From assembly GCF_003063375.1 (NCBI RefSeq), contig NZ_NERY01000003.1:124001-188000 (forward strand): a stretch of DNA of 64,000 nt, written 5' to 3'. Source of the stretch: Limnohabitans sp. MMS-10A-178 (lineage in GTDB: Bacteria; Pseudomonadota; Gammaproteobacteria; Burkholderiales; Burkholderiaceae_C). The position numbers and the translations under genes were made by a program. The notes beneath the pieces were generated by a model. It was not told the DNA's origin and did not search any database. It worked only from the letters and a program-made list of their open reading frames with translations. Positions 40,071 through 49,337 of this stretch are shown here, piece after piece (positions within the stretch are counted from its first letter, which is position 1; the number at the start of each line of letters is the position of its first letter).

Positions 40071-41603
40071 CTATCTTCTTCGGCCACCCAAAATACCCCC
40101 CAAGACCCCTCGAACAATTTCTCGTCCCACACTGGAGCCAATGGTTCGAACCGCTGACTTGACCATGGCTTGGGCCAAGCCGTCTTGTTTGGCACCCCTA
40201 GGTCCAGTGCGACCAAATAAAACGTCGCCAAGGCCGCCTAAAAGGCCGTTATCGCCTGTTTCATTGGAAGAGGGCACCGAACTGTTGTTGGCAGACGATG
40301 TGCCATTTGAGCCAGCGGCTGAAGTTGGCTGCGCTCCCTTGAGAGTCTCGTAAGCAGACTCACGGTCAATGGCTTTTTCATAAACACCCGCCACCAAGGA
40401 GTTGTCGAGCAAGGCTTTGCGCTGCTCGGGCGTAATCGGGCCCAGTTGGCTACCTGGCAGCATGACAAAGGCCTGCTGGGTGATGCCAGGTCGGCCTTTC
40501 TCGTCAAGGAAACTCACCAAGGCTTCTCCTACTGCCAATTCTGTGATGGCCTTCTCAATGTCCAAAGACGGATTGGCACGCATGGTTTGAGCGCTGGCTT
40601 TGACTGCTTTTTGGTCGCGTGGTGTAAACGCTCTCAGCGCATGCTGTACCCGATTGCCCAATTGGCCCAATACCGTTTCAGGTACATCCAGCGGATTTTG
40701 CGTGACGAAATAAACGCCTACGCCTTTAGAGCGAATGAGGCGCACCAACAACTCCATCCGTTCAATCAGGACCTTGGGTGCTTCATTGAACAGCAGGTGC
40801 GCTTCATCAAAGAAAAAGACAAGCTTTGGTTTCTCGGGGTCGCCAATTTCTGGCAATTGCTCAAAAAGTTCAGACAAGAGCCAAAGCAAGAAAGTGCCAT
40901 AAAGCCGAGGAGCATTCATGAGTTCGCTGGCACACAGCAAGTTGATCACGCCTTTTCCCTTGGCATCCGTTTGTAAAAAGTCTTGGATATTGAGCATGGG
41001 TTCGCCAAAAAACTTGTCAGCGCCTTGGCTTTCAATTTCAAGCAAACCGCGCTGAATGGCGCCCACGCTGGCGGCACTCACGTTGCCATATTCTGTGGTG
41101 AATTGCCTCGCGTTTTCGCCCACATGCTGAAGCATGGCCCGCAGGTCTTTGAGGTCTAAAAGCAGCAATCCCTGGTCATCTGCAATTTTGAAGACCAAAT
41201 TCAAGACACCTGCTTGGGTCTCATTGAGGTTCAGCATGCGGCCTAGGAGCAATGGCCCCATGTCAGAAATGGTGGCCCTGACAGGGTGTCCCTGTTTGCC
41301 AAACACGTCCCACAGGGTGGTGGGGCAGCTTTGGGCACTGGGCTCATCGAGCCTGCGCTCTTTCAAAACACCCTTGATTTTCTCGCTCAGGTGACCGGCT
41401 TGGCTAATGCCGACCAAATCACCCTTGACGTCGGCCATGAAGACCGGAACCCCTTGGTTGGAGAAATTTTCGGCCAAAGTTTGCAAACTGACCGTTTTTC
41501 CAGTGCCTGTGGCGCCTGTGATCAGGCCATGGCGGTTGGCCATCCCCATCAAAATGTGGCAATCTGTGGTTTGATTGCGGGCAATCAAGAGTTGATTTGG
41601 CAT
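40071..41603 (-). CDS. HerA/YjgR-like ATPase (DUF853)
   Basis: 510-aa P-loop ATPase of the FtsK-HerA group, like E. coli YjgR. Walker [19 protein letters not shown] is near residue 30; Walker B-like [17 protein letters not shown] and the arginine-containing [15 protein letters not shown] follow. The C-terminus becomes low-complexity (Ser/Asn/Gly) and ends in a Gly/Arg stretch GILGGRRR. The cellular role of YjgR-type proteins is not known. The ATG at 41603 is preferred to a TTG six codons upstream. Confidence 0.88.
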   Translation of the reverse strand: MPNQLLIARNQTTDCHILMGMANRHGLITGATGTGKTVSLQTLAENFSNQGVPVFMADVKGDLVGISQAGHLSEKIKGVLKERRLDEPSAQSCPTTLWDVFGKQGHPVRATISDMGPLLLGRMLNLNETQAGVLNLVFKIADDQGLLLLDLKDLRAMLQHVGENARQFTTEYGNVSAASVGAIQRGLLEIESQGADKFFGEPMLNIQDFLQTDAKGKGVINLLCASELMNAPRLYGTFLLWLLSELFEQLPEIGDPEKPKLVFFFDEAHLLFNEAPKVLIERMELLVRLIRSKGVGVYFVTQNPLDVPETVLGQLGNRVQHALRAFTPRDQKAVKASAQTMRANPSLDIEKAITELAVGEALVSFLDEKGRPGITQQAFVMLPGSQLGPITPEQRKALLDNSLVAGVYEKAIDRESAYETLKGAQPTSAAGSNGTSSANNSSVPSSNETGDNGLLGGLGDVLFGRTGPRGAKQDGLAQAMVKSAVRTIGSSVGREIVRGVLGGILGGRRR

Positions 41604-41674
41604 GAAAAAGGGTCCCCCCAACTAGAAAAGTAAAATCTCACCCAGTAGATTAAATCAACAACAAGGATTTTCAG

Positions 41675-42400
41675 ATGGCTGGCCACAGTAAATGGGCAAA
41701 TATTCAGCACCGCAAGGGCAGACAAGACGAAAAACGCCAGCGCATTTGGACCCGCGTGGTCCGAGAAATCATGGTGGCGGCCAGAACGGGCGGCGGCGAT
41801 CCGTCGGCCAACCCCCGTTTGCGCTTGGCCATCGAAAAAGCCAAAGCCGCCAACATGCCGGCTGACACCGTCAAACGCAACATTGACAAGGCTACGGGTA
41901 ACTTAGAAGGCGTGACCTACGAAGAAATTCGATACGAAGGCTATGGCATTGGCGGCGCGGCCATCATTGTCGACACCATGACAGACAACCGCGTGCGCAC
42001 AGTGGCCGAAGTACGCCATGCCTTTAGTAAGCATGGTGGCAACATGGGCACCGAAGGCTCCGTGGCTTTTCAGTTCAAGCATTGTGGTCAATTGATTTTT
42101 GCGCCTGGCACGTCGGAAGACAAAGTGATGGAGGTGGCGCTGGAAGCGGGTGCTGAAGATGTGGTGACGGATGAAGAAGGCGCCATTGAGGTGCTGACCG
42201 CCCCAGCAGACTTTGAAGCTGTTAAAAATGCCCTCGAAGCGGCCGGCTTGACAGCTGACATGGCTGAAGTGACCATGCGTGCAGAAAACAGCATTGACTT
42301 GGCGGCTGACGATGCTGCCAGAATGCAAAAACTCATAGATGTTTTGGAAGATTTAGACGATGTGCAAAACGTTTTTCACAACGCAAGCATTTCTGAATAA
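41675..42400 (+). CDS. yebC: YebC/PmpR-family regulatory protein
   Basis: 241-aa three-domain protein, [18 protein letters not shown] at the start, with [20 protein letters not shown] and [17 protein letters not shown] middle segments. YebC homologues act as DNA-binding regulators and, from more recent work, ease ribosome stalling at proline stretches. It opens the yebC-purD-acyltransferase-hemF-nadD-rsfS-rlmH-maf run. Confidence 0.96.
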   Translation: MAGHSKWANIQHRKGRQDEKRQRIWTRVVREIMVAARTGGGDPSANPRLRLAIEKAKAANMPADTVKRNIDKATGNLEGVTYEEIRYEGYGIGGAAIIVDTMTDNRVRTVAEVRHAFSKHGGNMGTEGSVAFQFKHCGQLIFAPGTSEDKVMEVALEAGAEDVVTDEEGAIEVLTAPADFEAVKNALEAAGLTADMAEVTMRAENSIDLAADDAARMQKLIDVLEDLDDVQNVFHNASISE

Positions 42401-42410
42401 GGTTTGATCG

Positions 42411-43706
42411 ATGAAAGTATTGGTTGTAGGTGGAGGTGGACGCGAACATGCGTTGGCCTGGAAGTTGTCTCAATCTGAACGCATTCAGAAAGTGTTTGTA
42501 GCCCCAGGCAATGGCGGTACAGCGCGTGATCCCAACTTGATAGATGTGCCCATCACGGATGTGAATGCGCTGCTGGCGTGGGCGCAACAAGAAAAAATTG
42601 ATCTCACGGTGGTGGGGCCAGAAGCGCCATTGGCAGCAGGTGTGGTCGATGTGTTCAGAGCGCATGGCATGCGAATCTTTGGACCCACACAAGCCGCTGC
42701 GCAATTGGAAAGTTCCAAAGCATTTTCAAAAGCTTTCATGAAGCGGCATGGCATACCCACAGCGGTCTATGAAACTTTCACAGACCCTGCTTTGGCGCAT
42801 GCCTACATTGACAAAATGGGCGCGCCCATTGTGGTCAAGGCAGATGGTTTGGCTGCGGGCAAAGGTGTGGTGGTGGCCATGAGCGCTGAAGAGGCGCATG
42901 CGGCCATCGACTTTATGTTGTTAGACAACACATTGGGCGTGGTTCACAACACAGGTGCAGACGGTGCTGCGTTGCCCCGCGTGGTCATTGAAGAATTTTT
43001 GCAGGGCGAAGAGGCTAGCTTCATTGTGATGTGCGATGGCAAAAATGTGCTGGCCTTGGCCACCAGTCAAGATCACAAACGATTGCTCGATAAAGATGAA
43101 GGCCCCAACACCGGCGGCATGGGGGCCTACTCTCCAGCACCAGTGGTCAGCGCTCAAGTGCATGCCCGAGCTATGCGCGAAGTGATCATGCCTACCATCA
43201 AGGGCATGGAAAAAGATGGTATTCCTTACACAGGCTTTCTGTATGCTGGCTTGATGATTGACGACCAAGGTTATCCCAAAACATTGGAGTTCAATTGCCG
43301 CATGGGAGACCCCGAAACGCAAGCCATCATGATGCGTTTGAAGAGCGATTTTGTGGAAGTGATGCTGGCTGCAACCAGCGAAAAGTTAGATGCCGTTGAG
43401 TTGGTGTGGGACCGCCGCACCGCACTGGGTGTGGTAATGGCTGCCGCAGGCTATCCGGAGAGTCCGCGCAAAGGTGATGTGGTTTCTGGTTTGCCCAAAG
43501 ATGAACTCGATGCCATGGTCTTTCATGCAGGCACCGAAGCCAAAGACGGGCAAACATTGACATCGGGTGGGCGCGTGCTTTGTGTCACAGTGTTGGCTGA
43601 TTCCGTGAAGCAAGCGCAGCAAAAGGCTTATGAAGTGGCCCAAGGCATTCATTTTGATGGGCAACAGTATCGAAGGGATATTGGTTTTAGGGCGATCAAA
43701 TCGTGA
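42411..43706 (+). CDS. purD: Phosphoribosylamine-glycine ligase
   Basis: ATP-grasp enzyme that adds glycine to phosphoribosylamine in purine synthesis. The 431-aa protein has the N domain GGGGREHALAWKL, the ATP-grasp region IVVKADGLAAGKGVVVA, and GPNTGGMGAYSPAPVV. The C domain includes FNCRMGDPETQAIMMRL. Its TGA overlaps the next gene's GTG (GTGA), so the two are coupled. Confidence 0.97.
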   Translation: MKVLVVGGGGREHALAWKLSQSERIQKVFVAPGNGGTARDPNLIDVPITDVNALLAWAQQEKIDLTVVGPEAPLAAGVVDVFRAHGMRIFGPTQAAAQLESSKAFSKAFMKRHGIPTAVYETFTDPALAHAYIDKMGAPIVVKADGLAAGKGVVVAMSAEEAHAAIDFMLLDNTLGVVHNTGADGAALPRVVIEEFLQGEEASFIVMCDGKNVLALATSQDHKRLLDKDEGPNTGGMGAYSPAPVVSAQVHARAMREVIMPTIKGMEKDGIPYTGFLYAGLMIDDQGYPKTLEFNCRMGDPETQAIMMRLKSDFVEVMLAATSEKLDAVELVWDRRTALGVVMAAAGYPESPRKGDVVSGLPKDELDAMVFHAGTEAKDGQTLTSGGRVLCVTVLADSVKQAQQKAYEVAQGIHFDGQQYRRDIGFRAIKS

Positions 43707-44386
43707 ACCCCGTGGTAGATCAAAAACTTTCTGAGCCTGTGTTAATTCCAGGTCCCTTTCCGGTTCAGTTCAAAGGCCAGGCCTGGGCCTCGTGGGTGCT
43801 CAAACTCATTGGGTGGCGCGTTGATTTTCAGGGGCTTCCGACGTTGCAAGGTGTGGCCATTGTTTACCCCCACACCAGCAATTGGGATTTCATGACGGCC
43901 ATGTTGTGCAAGTGGACCATGGGATTGCCAGTGCACTTCTGGGGCAAAGACTCCTTGTTCAAAGTTCCACTTTTTGGTCGTTGGGTGAGCTGGATCGGTG
44001 GCGTGCCCATTGATCGTTCATCTCCGCGGGGTGTGGTGGGCGAAATGCTTGAAGTTTTTGCCGAGCACCAACGCGCCAACAAATTCATGTGGTTGGGTTT
44101 GTCCCCTGAAGGTACGCGAAAACGCACCGAGGGTTGGAAGAGTGGTTTCTACCAACTTGCGCTCAAATCCAAGTTGCCTTTGGGAGTGGTGAGGTTGGAT
44201 TACAAAAAGAAAGAGCTCAAATTTGAAGGTTTTATTCAACTCACCGGAGATGTCGAAACCGATTACGCTTATTTGAGAAAAATGTATGAAGGCGTGGAAG
44301 GCTTTCACATCGACAATGCAGCGCCTATTAGACCGTTGCCCGCCAAAGACCCCAACACCAAAGCGTCTCCATCAGGGATTCAATGA
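43703..44386 (+). CDS. 1-acyl-glycerol-3-phosphate acyltransferase-like protein
   Basis: 227-aa PlsC-type acyltransferase, inner-membrane associated. It has the H(X)4D motif HTSNWD near residue 56, the block WIGGVPIDR, and the PEGTRKRTEGWKSGFYQLA motif. The substrate could be lysophosphatidate or another acyl acceptor; the family is too broad to tell. It starts with GTG inside the purD stop. The C-terminus is a short Pro/Lys-rich tail. Confidence 0.85.
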   Translation: MNPVVDQKLSEPVLIPGPFPVQFKGQAWASWVLKLIGWRVDFQGLPTLQGVAIVYPHTSNWDFMTAMLCKWTMGLPVHFWGKDSLFKVPLFGRWVSWIGGVPIDRSSPRGVVGEMLEVFAEHQRANKFMWLGLSPEGTRKRTEGWKSGFYQLALKSKLPLGVVRLDYKKKELKFEGFIQLTGDVETDYAYLRKMYEGVEGFHIDNAAPIRPLPAKDPNTKASPSGIQ

Positions 44387-44419
44387 CAGCTGACAAGGCT
44401 ACAGACAGAAAGACCCAGC

Positions 44420-45337
44420 ATGCAAGTTAGTCAAGCACAAACTGTTCGAGAGTTTTTAATCCAACTGCAATCGCGAATCACTCAGGCCCTACACGACCTA
44501 GACGGTACGGCGTTTGTGGTGGATGCTTGGCGCAAGCCTGAAGGTGAGATGTTGCAGGGCGACGGCATCACTCAAATTTTGGAGGGTGGCCCAGTGTTCG
44601 AAAGGGCAGGGTGTGGTTTTTCGCATGTCACAGGACCCAAGCTGCCTCCCTCTGCCACTCAACATCGCCCCGAATTGTCGGGTGCTCCGTTTGAGGCCAT
44701 GGGTTTGTCGCTGGTTTTTCACCCGCGCAACCCTTACGTACCCACGGTTCACATGAATGTGCGAATGATTGTGGCCAAGCCTGAGGGGCAAGCACCGGTG
44801 GCTTGGTTTGGTGGTGGCATGGATTTGACGCCTTACTATGGCTTTGAAGAAGATGCCGTGCATTTTCACCAAGTCTGCAAAGAAGCAGTTCAGCCCTATG
44901 GCGCTGACTTGCATCCCAAGTTTAAAAAATGGTGCGATGACTATTTCTTTTTAAAGCACCGCAATGAAGCGCGCGGTATAGGTGGCATTTTTTACGATGA
45001 CTTTTCAGAACTCGGATTTGAAAAAGGCTTTGCCATGATGCAAGACGTTGGCAACGGTTTGCTCAAAGCCTATTTGCCTTTGGTCTTGCGCCGCAAAGAC
45101 ACTCCCTACGGTGAGCGTGAAAGAGATTTCCAGTTGTACCGCAGAGGCCGCTATGTGGAGTTCAATTTGGTCTGGGACAGAGGCACACATTTTGGTTTGC
45201 AATCGGGTGGCCGCACCGAATCAATTTTGTTGTCGATGCCCTCGCTGGTGAGCTGGTCCTACAACCGTGTAGATGCACCCGATTCTGCCGAGGCGCAATT
45301 GAGCACTCGGTATTTAAAGCCCAGGGATTGGGTTTGA
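44420..45337 (+). CDS. hemF: Oxygen-dependent coproporphyrinogen-III oxidase
   Basis: Aerobic haem-synthesis enzyme that decarboxylates two propionates of coproporphyrinogen III. The 305-aa protein has the signatures [49 protein letters not shown] and [28 protein letters not shown]. The TGA overlaps the nadD ATG. Confidence 0.98.
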   Translation: MQVSQAQTVREFLIQLQSRITQALHDLDGTAFVVDAWRKPEGEMLQGDGITQILEGGPVFERAGCGFSHVTGPKLPPSATQHRPELSGAPFEAMGLSLVFHPRNPYVPTVHMNVRMIVAKPEGQAPVAWFGGGMDLTPYYGFEEDAVHFHQVCKEAVQPYGADLHPKFKKWCDDYFFLKHRNEARGIGGIFYDDFSELGFEKGFAMMQDVGNGLLKAYLPLVLRRKDTPYGERERDFQLYRRGRYVEFNLVWDRGTHFGLQSGGRTESILLSMPSLVSWSYNRVDAPDSAEAQLSTRYLKPRDWV

Positions 45338-45930
45338 TGCCACAGCGTATTGGCATCTTGGGGGGGGCTTTTGATCCGCCTCACAATGCCCATGTGGCCA
45401 TGGCCGAAGCGGCTATTGCTCAATTTGGTTTGGATGCGCTGCGTGTCATCCCAACGGGAGACGCATGGCACAAACCCAGAGACTTGAGCAGCGGGGCTCA
45501 CAGGGCCGAAATGGCGCGGCTGGCTTTTGCTCATCTGAGCAAAGTCAGCATTGATGAGACTGAATTGCTCCGCCAGGGCCCCAGTTACACCATCGACACC
45601 CTCAGAGCGCTCCAAAAGCAAACACCCGAGGCGCAATTCTTCTTGTTCATTGGTGAAGATCAGGGCAAAGCCCTCGGGACATGGCGCGAAATCGAAGAAA
45701 TTGCCCAGAGAGCTATAATTTGCGTCGCTGAACGCGAGATGCCTGGCATGTCAGTGCCAGACGTTCCTAACCACGATATTCCCACCCAAGTCCTGAAGTT
45801 GCCCCATTTGCCACACAGTGCAACGCAAGTTCGAGAACGGGTGGCCCAAGGGCAAGCCATTGACAATTTGGTCCCTGAGCCCGTTGCGCTGTATATTCAA
45901 CGCCATCACCTTTACCTGCCTGACCGATGA
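45337..45930 (+). CDS. nadD: Nicotinate-nucleotide adenylyltransferase
   Basis: Adenylylates nicotinate mononucleotide in NAD synthesis. The 197-aa protein has GILGGAFDPPHNAHVAMAEAA with the HxxH motif, PTGDAWHKP, IGEDQGKALGTWREIEEI and the C-terminal SATQVRERVAQGQAIDNLVPEPVALYIQ. The ATG overlaps hemF (TGATG), and its own stop overlaps the rsfS start (ATGA). Confidence 0.96.
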   Translation: MPQRIGILGGAFDPPHNAHVAMAEAAIAQFGLDALRVIPTGDAWHKPRDLSSGAHRAEMARLAFAHLSKVSIDETELLRQGPSYTIDTLRALQKQTPEAQFFLFIGEDQGKALGTWREIEEIAQRAIICVAEREMPGMSVPDVPNHDIPTQVLKLPHLPHSATQVRERVAQGQAIDNLVPEPVALYIQRHHLYLPDR

Positions 45931-46586
45931 CCGAAACCTCTGCCAAAAAAGACACCCAAAAACTTCAACGCGTCATTGTGGATGCGCTAGAAGATGTGAA
46001 AGCACAAGAAATTGTGGTGTTCGACACGGAAGAGATGTCAGCCCTTTTTGAGCGCGTCATCATTGCCTCCGGCACCTCCAACCGGCAAACCAAGGCCTTG
46101 GCCGCCAGTGTGCGCGACAAGGTGCGCGAAGCGGGTTATCCCAAGCCTCGCATTGAGGGCGAAGACAACGGTGAGTGGATCATTGTCGATTGTGGCAGTG
46201 CTGTGGCGCACATCATGCAGCCCACCATTCGCTCTTACTACAACCTCGAAGAAATTTGGGGCGACAAACCGGTTCGCCTTAAGTTGGGTGCCCCCAAGCC
46301 TGCCGAGCCAGTGCGCAAGCCAGTGGCAAAAAAGAAAGCCAACGTCAGCGCTGGCCGCACGCCTACACGCCGCGATTCAGTGCCTGTGGGCCCTATGGGT
46401 TCTGAAGCTTTGAAACCGACTCGCAAAGCACCTGCAAAATCCGCTGGTAAGCCTGCTGCCAAAGCGGCCGGTAAAACTGCTAGCAAAACTGCTAGCAAGG
46501 CCCCAAAATCTTCTGCAAAAACGGTGGCCAAACCAGCTGTCAAACCAGCTGTCAAATCTAGCGCCAAGGCCAAGCCCAAGGCCTGA
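45927..46586 (+). CDS. rsfS: Ribosomal silencing factor RsfS with H1-like tail
   Basis: Binds L14 and blocks subunit joining under starvation. The RsfS fold occupies residues 1-125: [47 protein letters not shown] and [30 protein letters not shown]. Residues about 126-219 are an extra basic tail rich in Lys, Ala, Pro and Ser with repeats such as [11 protein letters not shown] and KPAVKPAVK. The family is usually 105-135 aa, so this is about 90 residues longer. Coupled to nadD; rlmH follows after 5 bp. Confidence 0.95.
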   Translation: MTETSAKKDTQKLQRVIVDALEDVKAQEIVVFDTEEMSALFERVIIASGTSNRQTKALAASVRDKVREAGYPKPRIEGEDNGEWIIVDCGSAVAHIMQPTIRSYYNLEEIWGDKPVRLKLGAPKPAEPVRKPVAKKKANVSAGRTPTRRDSVPVGPMGSEALKPTRKAPAKSAGKPAAKAAGKTASKTASKAPKSSAKTVAKPAVKPAVKSSAKAKPKA

Positions 46587-46591
46587 GTTCC

Positions 46592-47059
46592 ATGAAGCTG
46601 CTGATTGTGGCAGTGGGACAGCGTGTCCCAGATTGGGCGCAAACTGCTTGGGATGATTACGCCAAGCGTTTCCCCCCTGAACTGAAAGTAGAGCTCAAGG
46701 CGGTCAAGACCGAGCCCCGCGGTTCCAAAACATACGACACTTTGGTGGCTGCTGAGCGTCAACGCATTGAGGCCGTCATTCCGCGCGGCACACGCGTGGT
46801 GGTGCTGGATGAGCGCGGTACCCCTTTGCGCACCACTGCATTGGCCCAGCGTTTGAAAGATTGGCAACTTGGCGGCGATGATGTGGCGTTGATCATTGGC
46901 GGCCCCGATGGACTAGAGCCTGCTTTTCGCGAAGCTGCCCATGAACGCATTCGTTTGTCGGACCTCACATTGCCCCACGCGATGGCGCGCGTGCTGCTCA
47001 TAGAACAGTTGTACCGTGCTTGGTCCATCAACGCCAACCACCCTTATCACCGAGAATAA
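46592..47059 (+). CDS. rlmH: 23S rRNA (pseudouridine1915-N3)-methyltransferase
   Basis: SPOUT-class methyltransferase that modifies helix 69 of 23S rRNA. The 155-aa protein starts [16 protein letters not shown] and carries [13 protein letters not shown] [19 protein letters not shown] and the C-terminal [31 protein letters not shown], which is diagnostic. Confidence 0.97.
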   Translation: MKLLIVAVGQRVPDWAQTAWDDYAKRFPPELKVELKAVKTEPRGSKTYDTLVAAERQRIEAVIPRGTRVVVLDERGTPLRTTALAQRLKDWQLGGDDVALIIGGPDGLEPAFREAAHERIRLSDLTLPHAMARVLLIEQLYRAWSINANHPYHRE

Positions 47060-47066
47060 AGCGCTC

Positions 47067-47657
47067 ATGAAAGACTTTGTTTACTTGGCATCGCAAAGCC
47101 CTAGACGCAGGCAGTTGCTCGAACAGATGGGTGTTCGGTACGAGCTGCTGCTGGCAACACCCGATGAGGATACCGAATTGTTGGAACGCGTCATGCCGGG
47201 TGAAGCGCCTCTCACCTACGTGAAGAGGGTGACGCAATTGAAACTGGAAGCGGCCGTTCTGCGCATGCAAAAAAGGCAACTGCCGCTTGCGCCTGTGTTG
47301 TGCGCCGACACCACGGTGGCATTAGGGCGAAACATTTTGGGCAAACCTGAAAATGAACAGGACGCCTTGCGCATTCTCAAAACCTTGTCGGGTCAAACGC
47401 ACCGCGTTTTAACGGCGGTGGCTGTGGCCTCAGGCCGCCGCAGACTTTTGAGTGTGTCTGTTTCTAAAGTGAGATTTGCACCTATGAAGCTTTCGGAAAT
47501 CAAAGCCTATGTGGCCACAGGTGAGCCGTTTGGGAAAGCTGGCGCCTATGGCATTCAAGGCTTGGCGGCTTGTCATATTTCAGCCATTCAGGGCTCATAT
47601 ACCGGCATCATGGGGCTGCCGATTTTTGAAACAGCTGAGTTGTTGAAACAACTTTAA
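47067..47657 (+). CDS. maf: Maf-family nucleoside triphosphate pyrophosphatase
   Basis: House-cleaning pyrophosphatase acting on dTTP/UTP or modified nucleotides. The 196-aa protein begins with the Maf motif LASQSPRRRQLLEQMG and has ADTTVAL, GQTHRVLTAVAV and a GAYGIQG motif near the C-terminus. The ATG at 47067 lies 7 bp past rlmH; the frame is open upstream inside rlmH. RNase G (rng), the usual next gene in Burkholderiales, is absent here. Confidence 0.95.
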   Translation: MKDFVYLASQSPRRRQLLEQMGVRYELLLATPDEDTELLERVMPGEAPLTYVKRVTQLKLEAAVLRMQKRQLPLAPVLCADTTVALGRNILGKPENEQDALRILKTLSGQTHRVLTAVAVASGRRRLLSVSVSKVRFAPMKLSEIKAYVATGEPFGKAGAYGIQGLAACHISAIQGSYTGIMGLPIFETAELLKQL

Positions 47658-47696
47658 TGCTTATACGCATGTCTTGACTCAAGGCAAAATACAGCC

Positions 47697-49337
47697 ATGA
47701 CTTCGATTGAGACTGAAACTGAAACGGGAACTGAAACCAAGTACCTCACGGCTGCTTTTTACAAGTTCGTTGATTTGCCAGACTATGCAGACCGGCGTGC
47801 ACCTTTGTTGGCCTTTTGCGAAGCTCACAACGTCAAGGGCTTGATTTTGTTGGCGCGTGAGGGCATTAACAGCACCATTGCAGGCCAGCCACAAGACGTG
47901 CATGCCGTGTTGGCTTATTTGCGACAAACAAGCCAACTGGCTGATCTCGAGCACAAAGAATCTTGGACATTCAAAGCGCCGTTTCACCGCATGAAAGTCC
48001 GGTTGAAAAAAGAAATTGTCACATTGGGGGTGGACGGTATCAGCCCGATCAAGCGGGTGGGGCAGTATGTCAAACCCGAAGACTGGAACGACTTGATTTC
48101 ATCGCCCGATGTGGTCCTGATTGATACACGCAACGATTATGAAGTTGAAATTGGCACATTCAAGGGTGCCATCGATCCGCAGATTCAAAGCTTTTCACAA
48201 TTGCCAAGTTGGGTTGAAAAAGCCAAATCTCTCGAAGCTCAAAATGGTCGCAAGCCACGCGTGGCCATGTTTTGTACGGGTGGTATTCGCTGTGAGAAAT
48301 CCACCTCCTTGATGTTGGAGCATGGCTTTGAAGACGTCTACCATTTGCAGGGCGGTATTCTCAAATATTTAGAGCTTGTTCCACCAGAGAAAAGCTTGTG
48401 GGAGGGTGAGTGTTTTGTTTTTGACGAACGTGTCAGTGTGGGCCATGGCCTGCAACCAGGCCAGCACGAGCTGTGCCGCTGCTGTCGCGAGCCATTACCA
48501 CCTGGTGCCAAAGAAACGCCTTTCTTTGAGTTGGGCGTGAGTTGTCCAAGGTGCCACGCCCACACCAGCGAAGAGCAAAAGCAAAGTGCTCGCGAAAGAC
48601 AAAAACAATGGGAAATTGCCAAAGCGCGCCAAATCAATCACATTGGTACGCCTCAACGTCAAGAAAGGATGGCTGCTTTGTTGCCTGCTGATGCACCTGT
48701 GTTGTATTCATTCCGTCGCTGCCCCTATGCCATGCGTGCGCGATTGGTGCTCTTGTCGTGTGGCATCCGATGTGAAATTCGCGAAATTGCGCTGTCTCAA
48801 AAACCAGAAAGCATGTTGGCTGTATCCCCCAAAGGGACAGTTCCTGTACTGGTTCTCAAAGATCAAGTGCTTGAGCAGAGCCTAGACATTGTTCAGTGGG
48901 CATTGCAACAAAATGATCCGGCCGCATGGTCAACCTCAGGCTCTTCGCAACATGAAGAGGCCTTGGCCTTGGTGCAGCAATGCGACGGCGAATTCAAGCA
49001 GCATTTAGACCGTTACAAATACCCAAATCGCTACGATTTACCAGATGGCTTGGCTCACCGGCAAGGGGGCTCAGAGTTTCTAGAACTTCTCAATACCAGG
49101 TTAAGCCAGACGGCCGGATTGATGGGCGCCCAATGGTGCTGGGTTGATGCGGCAATTGCACCCTTTGTGCGGCAGTTTGCCAGAACAGACCGTGAGTGGT
49201 TTGATGCGCAAGCATGGTTGCCTCTGCAAAACTGGCTGACTCAATTTGAAAACTCAGAAGCCTACGCGGTGGTGATGCACAAATACAAAGTGTGGCACCA
49301 AGGTGCCAAACCGGTGTCTTATCCAGCCACGTCTTGA
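47697..49337 (+). CDS. trhO: tRNA U34 hydroxylase (TrhO/UPF0176) fused to a glutathione-S-transferase-like domain
   Basis: 546-aa fusion. Residues 1 to about 315 are TrhO: the N-terminal acylphosphatase-like domain, then a rhodanese domain with active-site Cys193 in FCTGGIRCEKS, and a C-terminal Cys-rich block (CRCCREPLPPGAKETPFFELGVSCPRCHAHT). After a basic linker, residues about 332-546 are a thioredoxin-fold GST-like domain (LYSFRRCPYAMRARLVLL, SPKGTVPVLVLKDQVLEQSLDIVQWAL). TrhO hydroxylates uridine 34 of some tRNAs; the added domain could supply thiol chemistry, which is an inference. The frame is continuous. The N-terminus has a Glu-Thr repeat. The 3' end overlaps the convergent hydrolase by 19 bp. 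Confidence 0.9.
   Translation: MTSIETETETGTETKYLTAAFYKFVDLPDYADRRAPLLAFCEAHNVKGLILLAREGINSTIAGQPQDVHAVLAYLRQTSQLADLEHKESWTFKAPFHRMKVRLKKEIVTLGVDGISPIKRVGQYVKPEDWNDLISSPDVVLIDTRNDYEVEIGTFKGAIDPQIQSFSQLPSWVEKAKSLEAQNGRKPRVAMFCTGGIRCEKSTSLMLEHGFEDVYHLQGGILKYLELVPPEKSLWEGECFVFDERVSVGHGLQPGQHELCRCCREPLPPGAKETPFFELGVSCPRCHAHTSEEQKQSARERQKQWEIAKARQINHIGTPQRQERMAALLPADAPVLYSFRRCPYAMRARLVLLSCGIRCEIREIALSQKPESMLAVSPKGTVPVLVLKDQVLEQSLDIVQWALQQNDPAAWSTSGSSQHEEALALVQQCDGEFKQHLDRYKYPNRYDLPDGLAHRQGGSEFLELLNTRLSQTAGLMGAQWCWVDAAIAPFVRQFARTDREWFDAQAWLPLQNWLTQFENSEAYAVVMHKYKVWHQGAKPVSYPATS

Noticed and set aside
47697..49337. TrhO-GST fusion as an artefact of a frameshift
   Set aside because: The reading frame is continuous across the linker, both domains have intact motifs, and the linker has normal coding composition; kept as a real fusion.
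49319..49337. Overlap of two convergent genes as an error
   Set aside because: The 19-bp overlap is between two genes with intact C-termini; convergent overlaps of this size are common.
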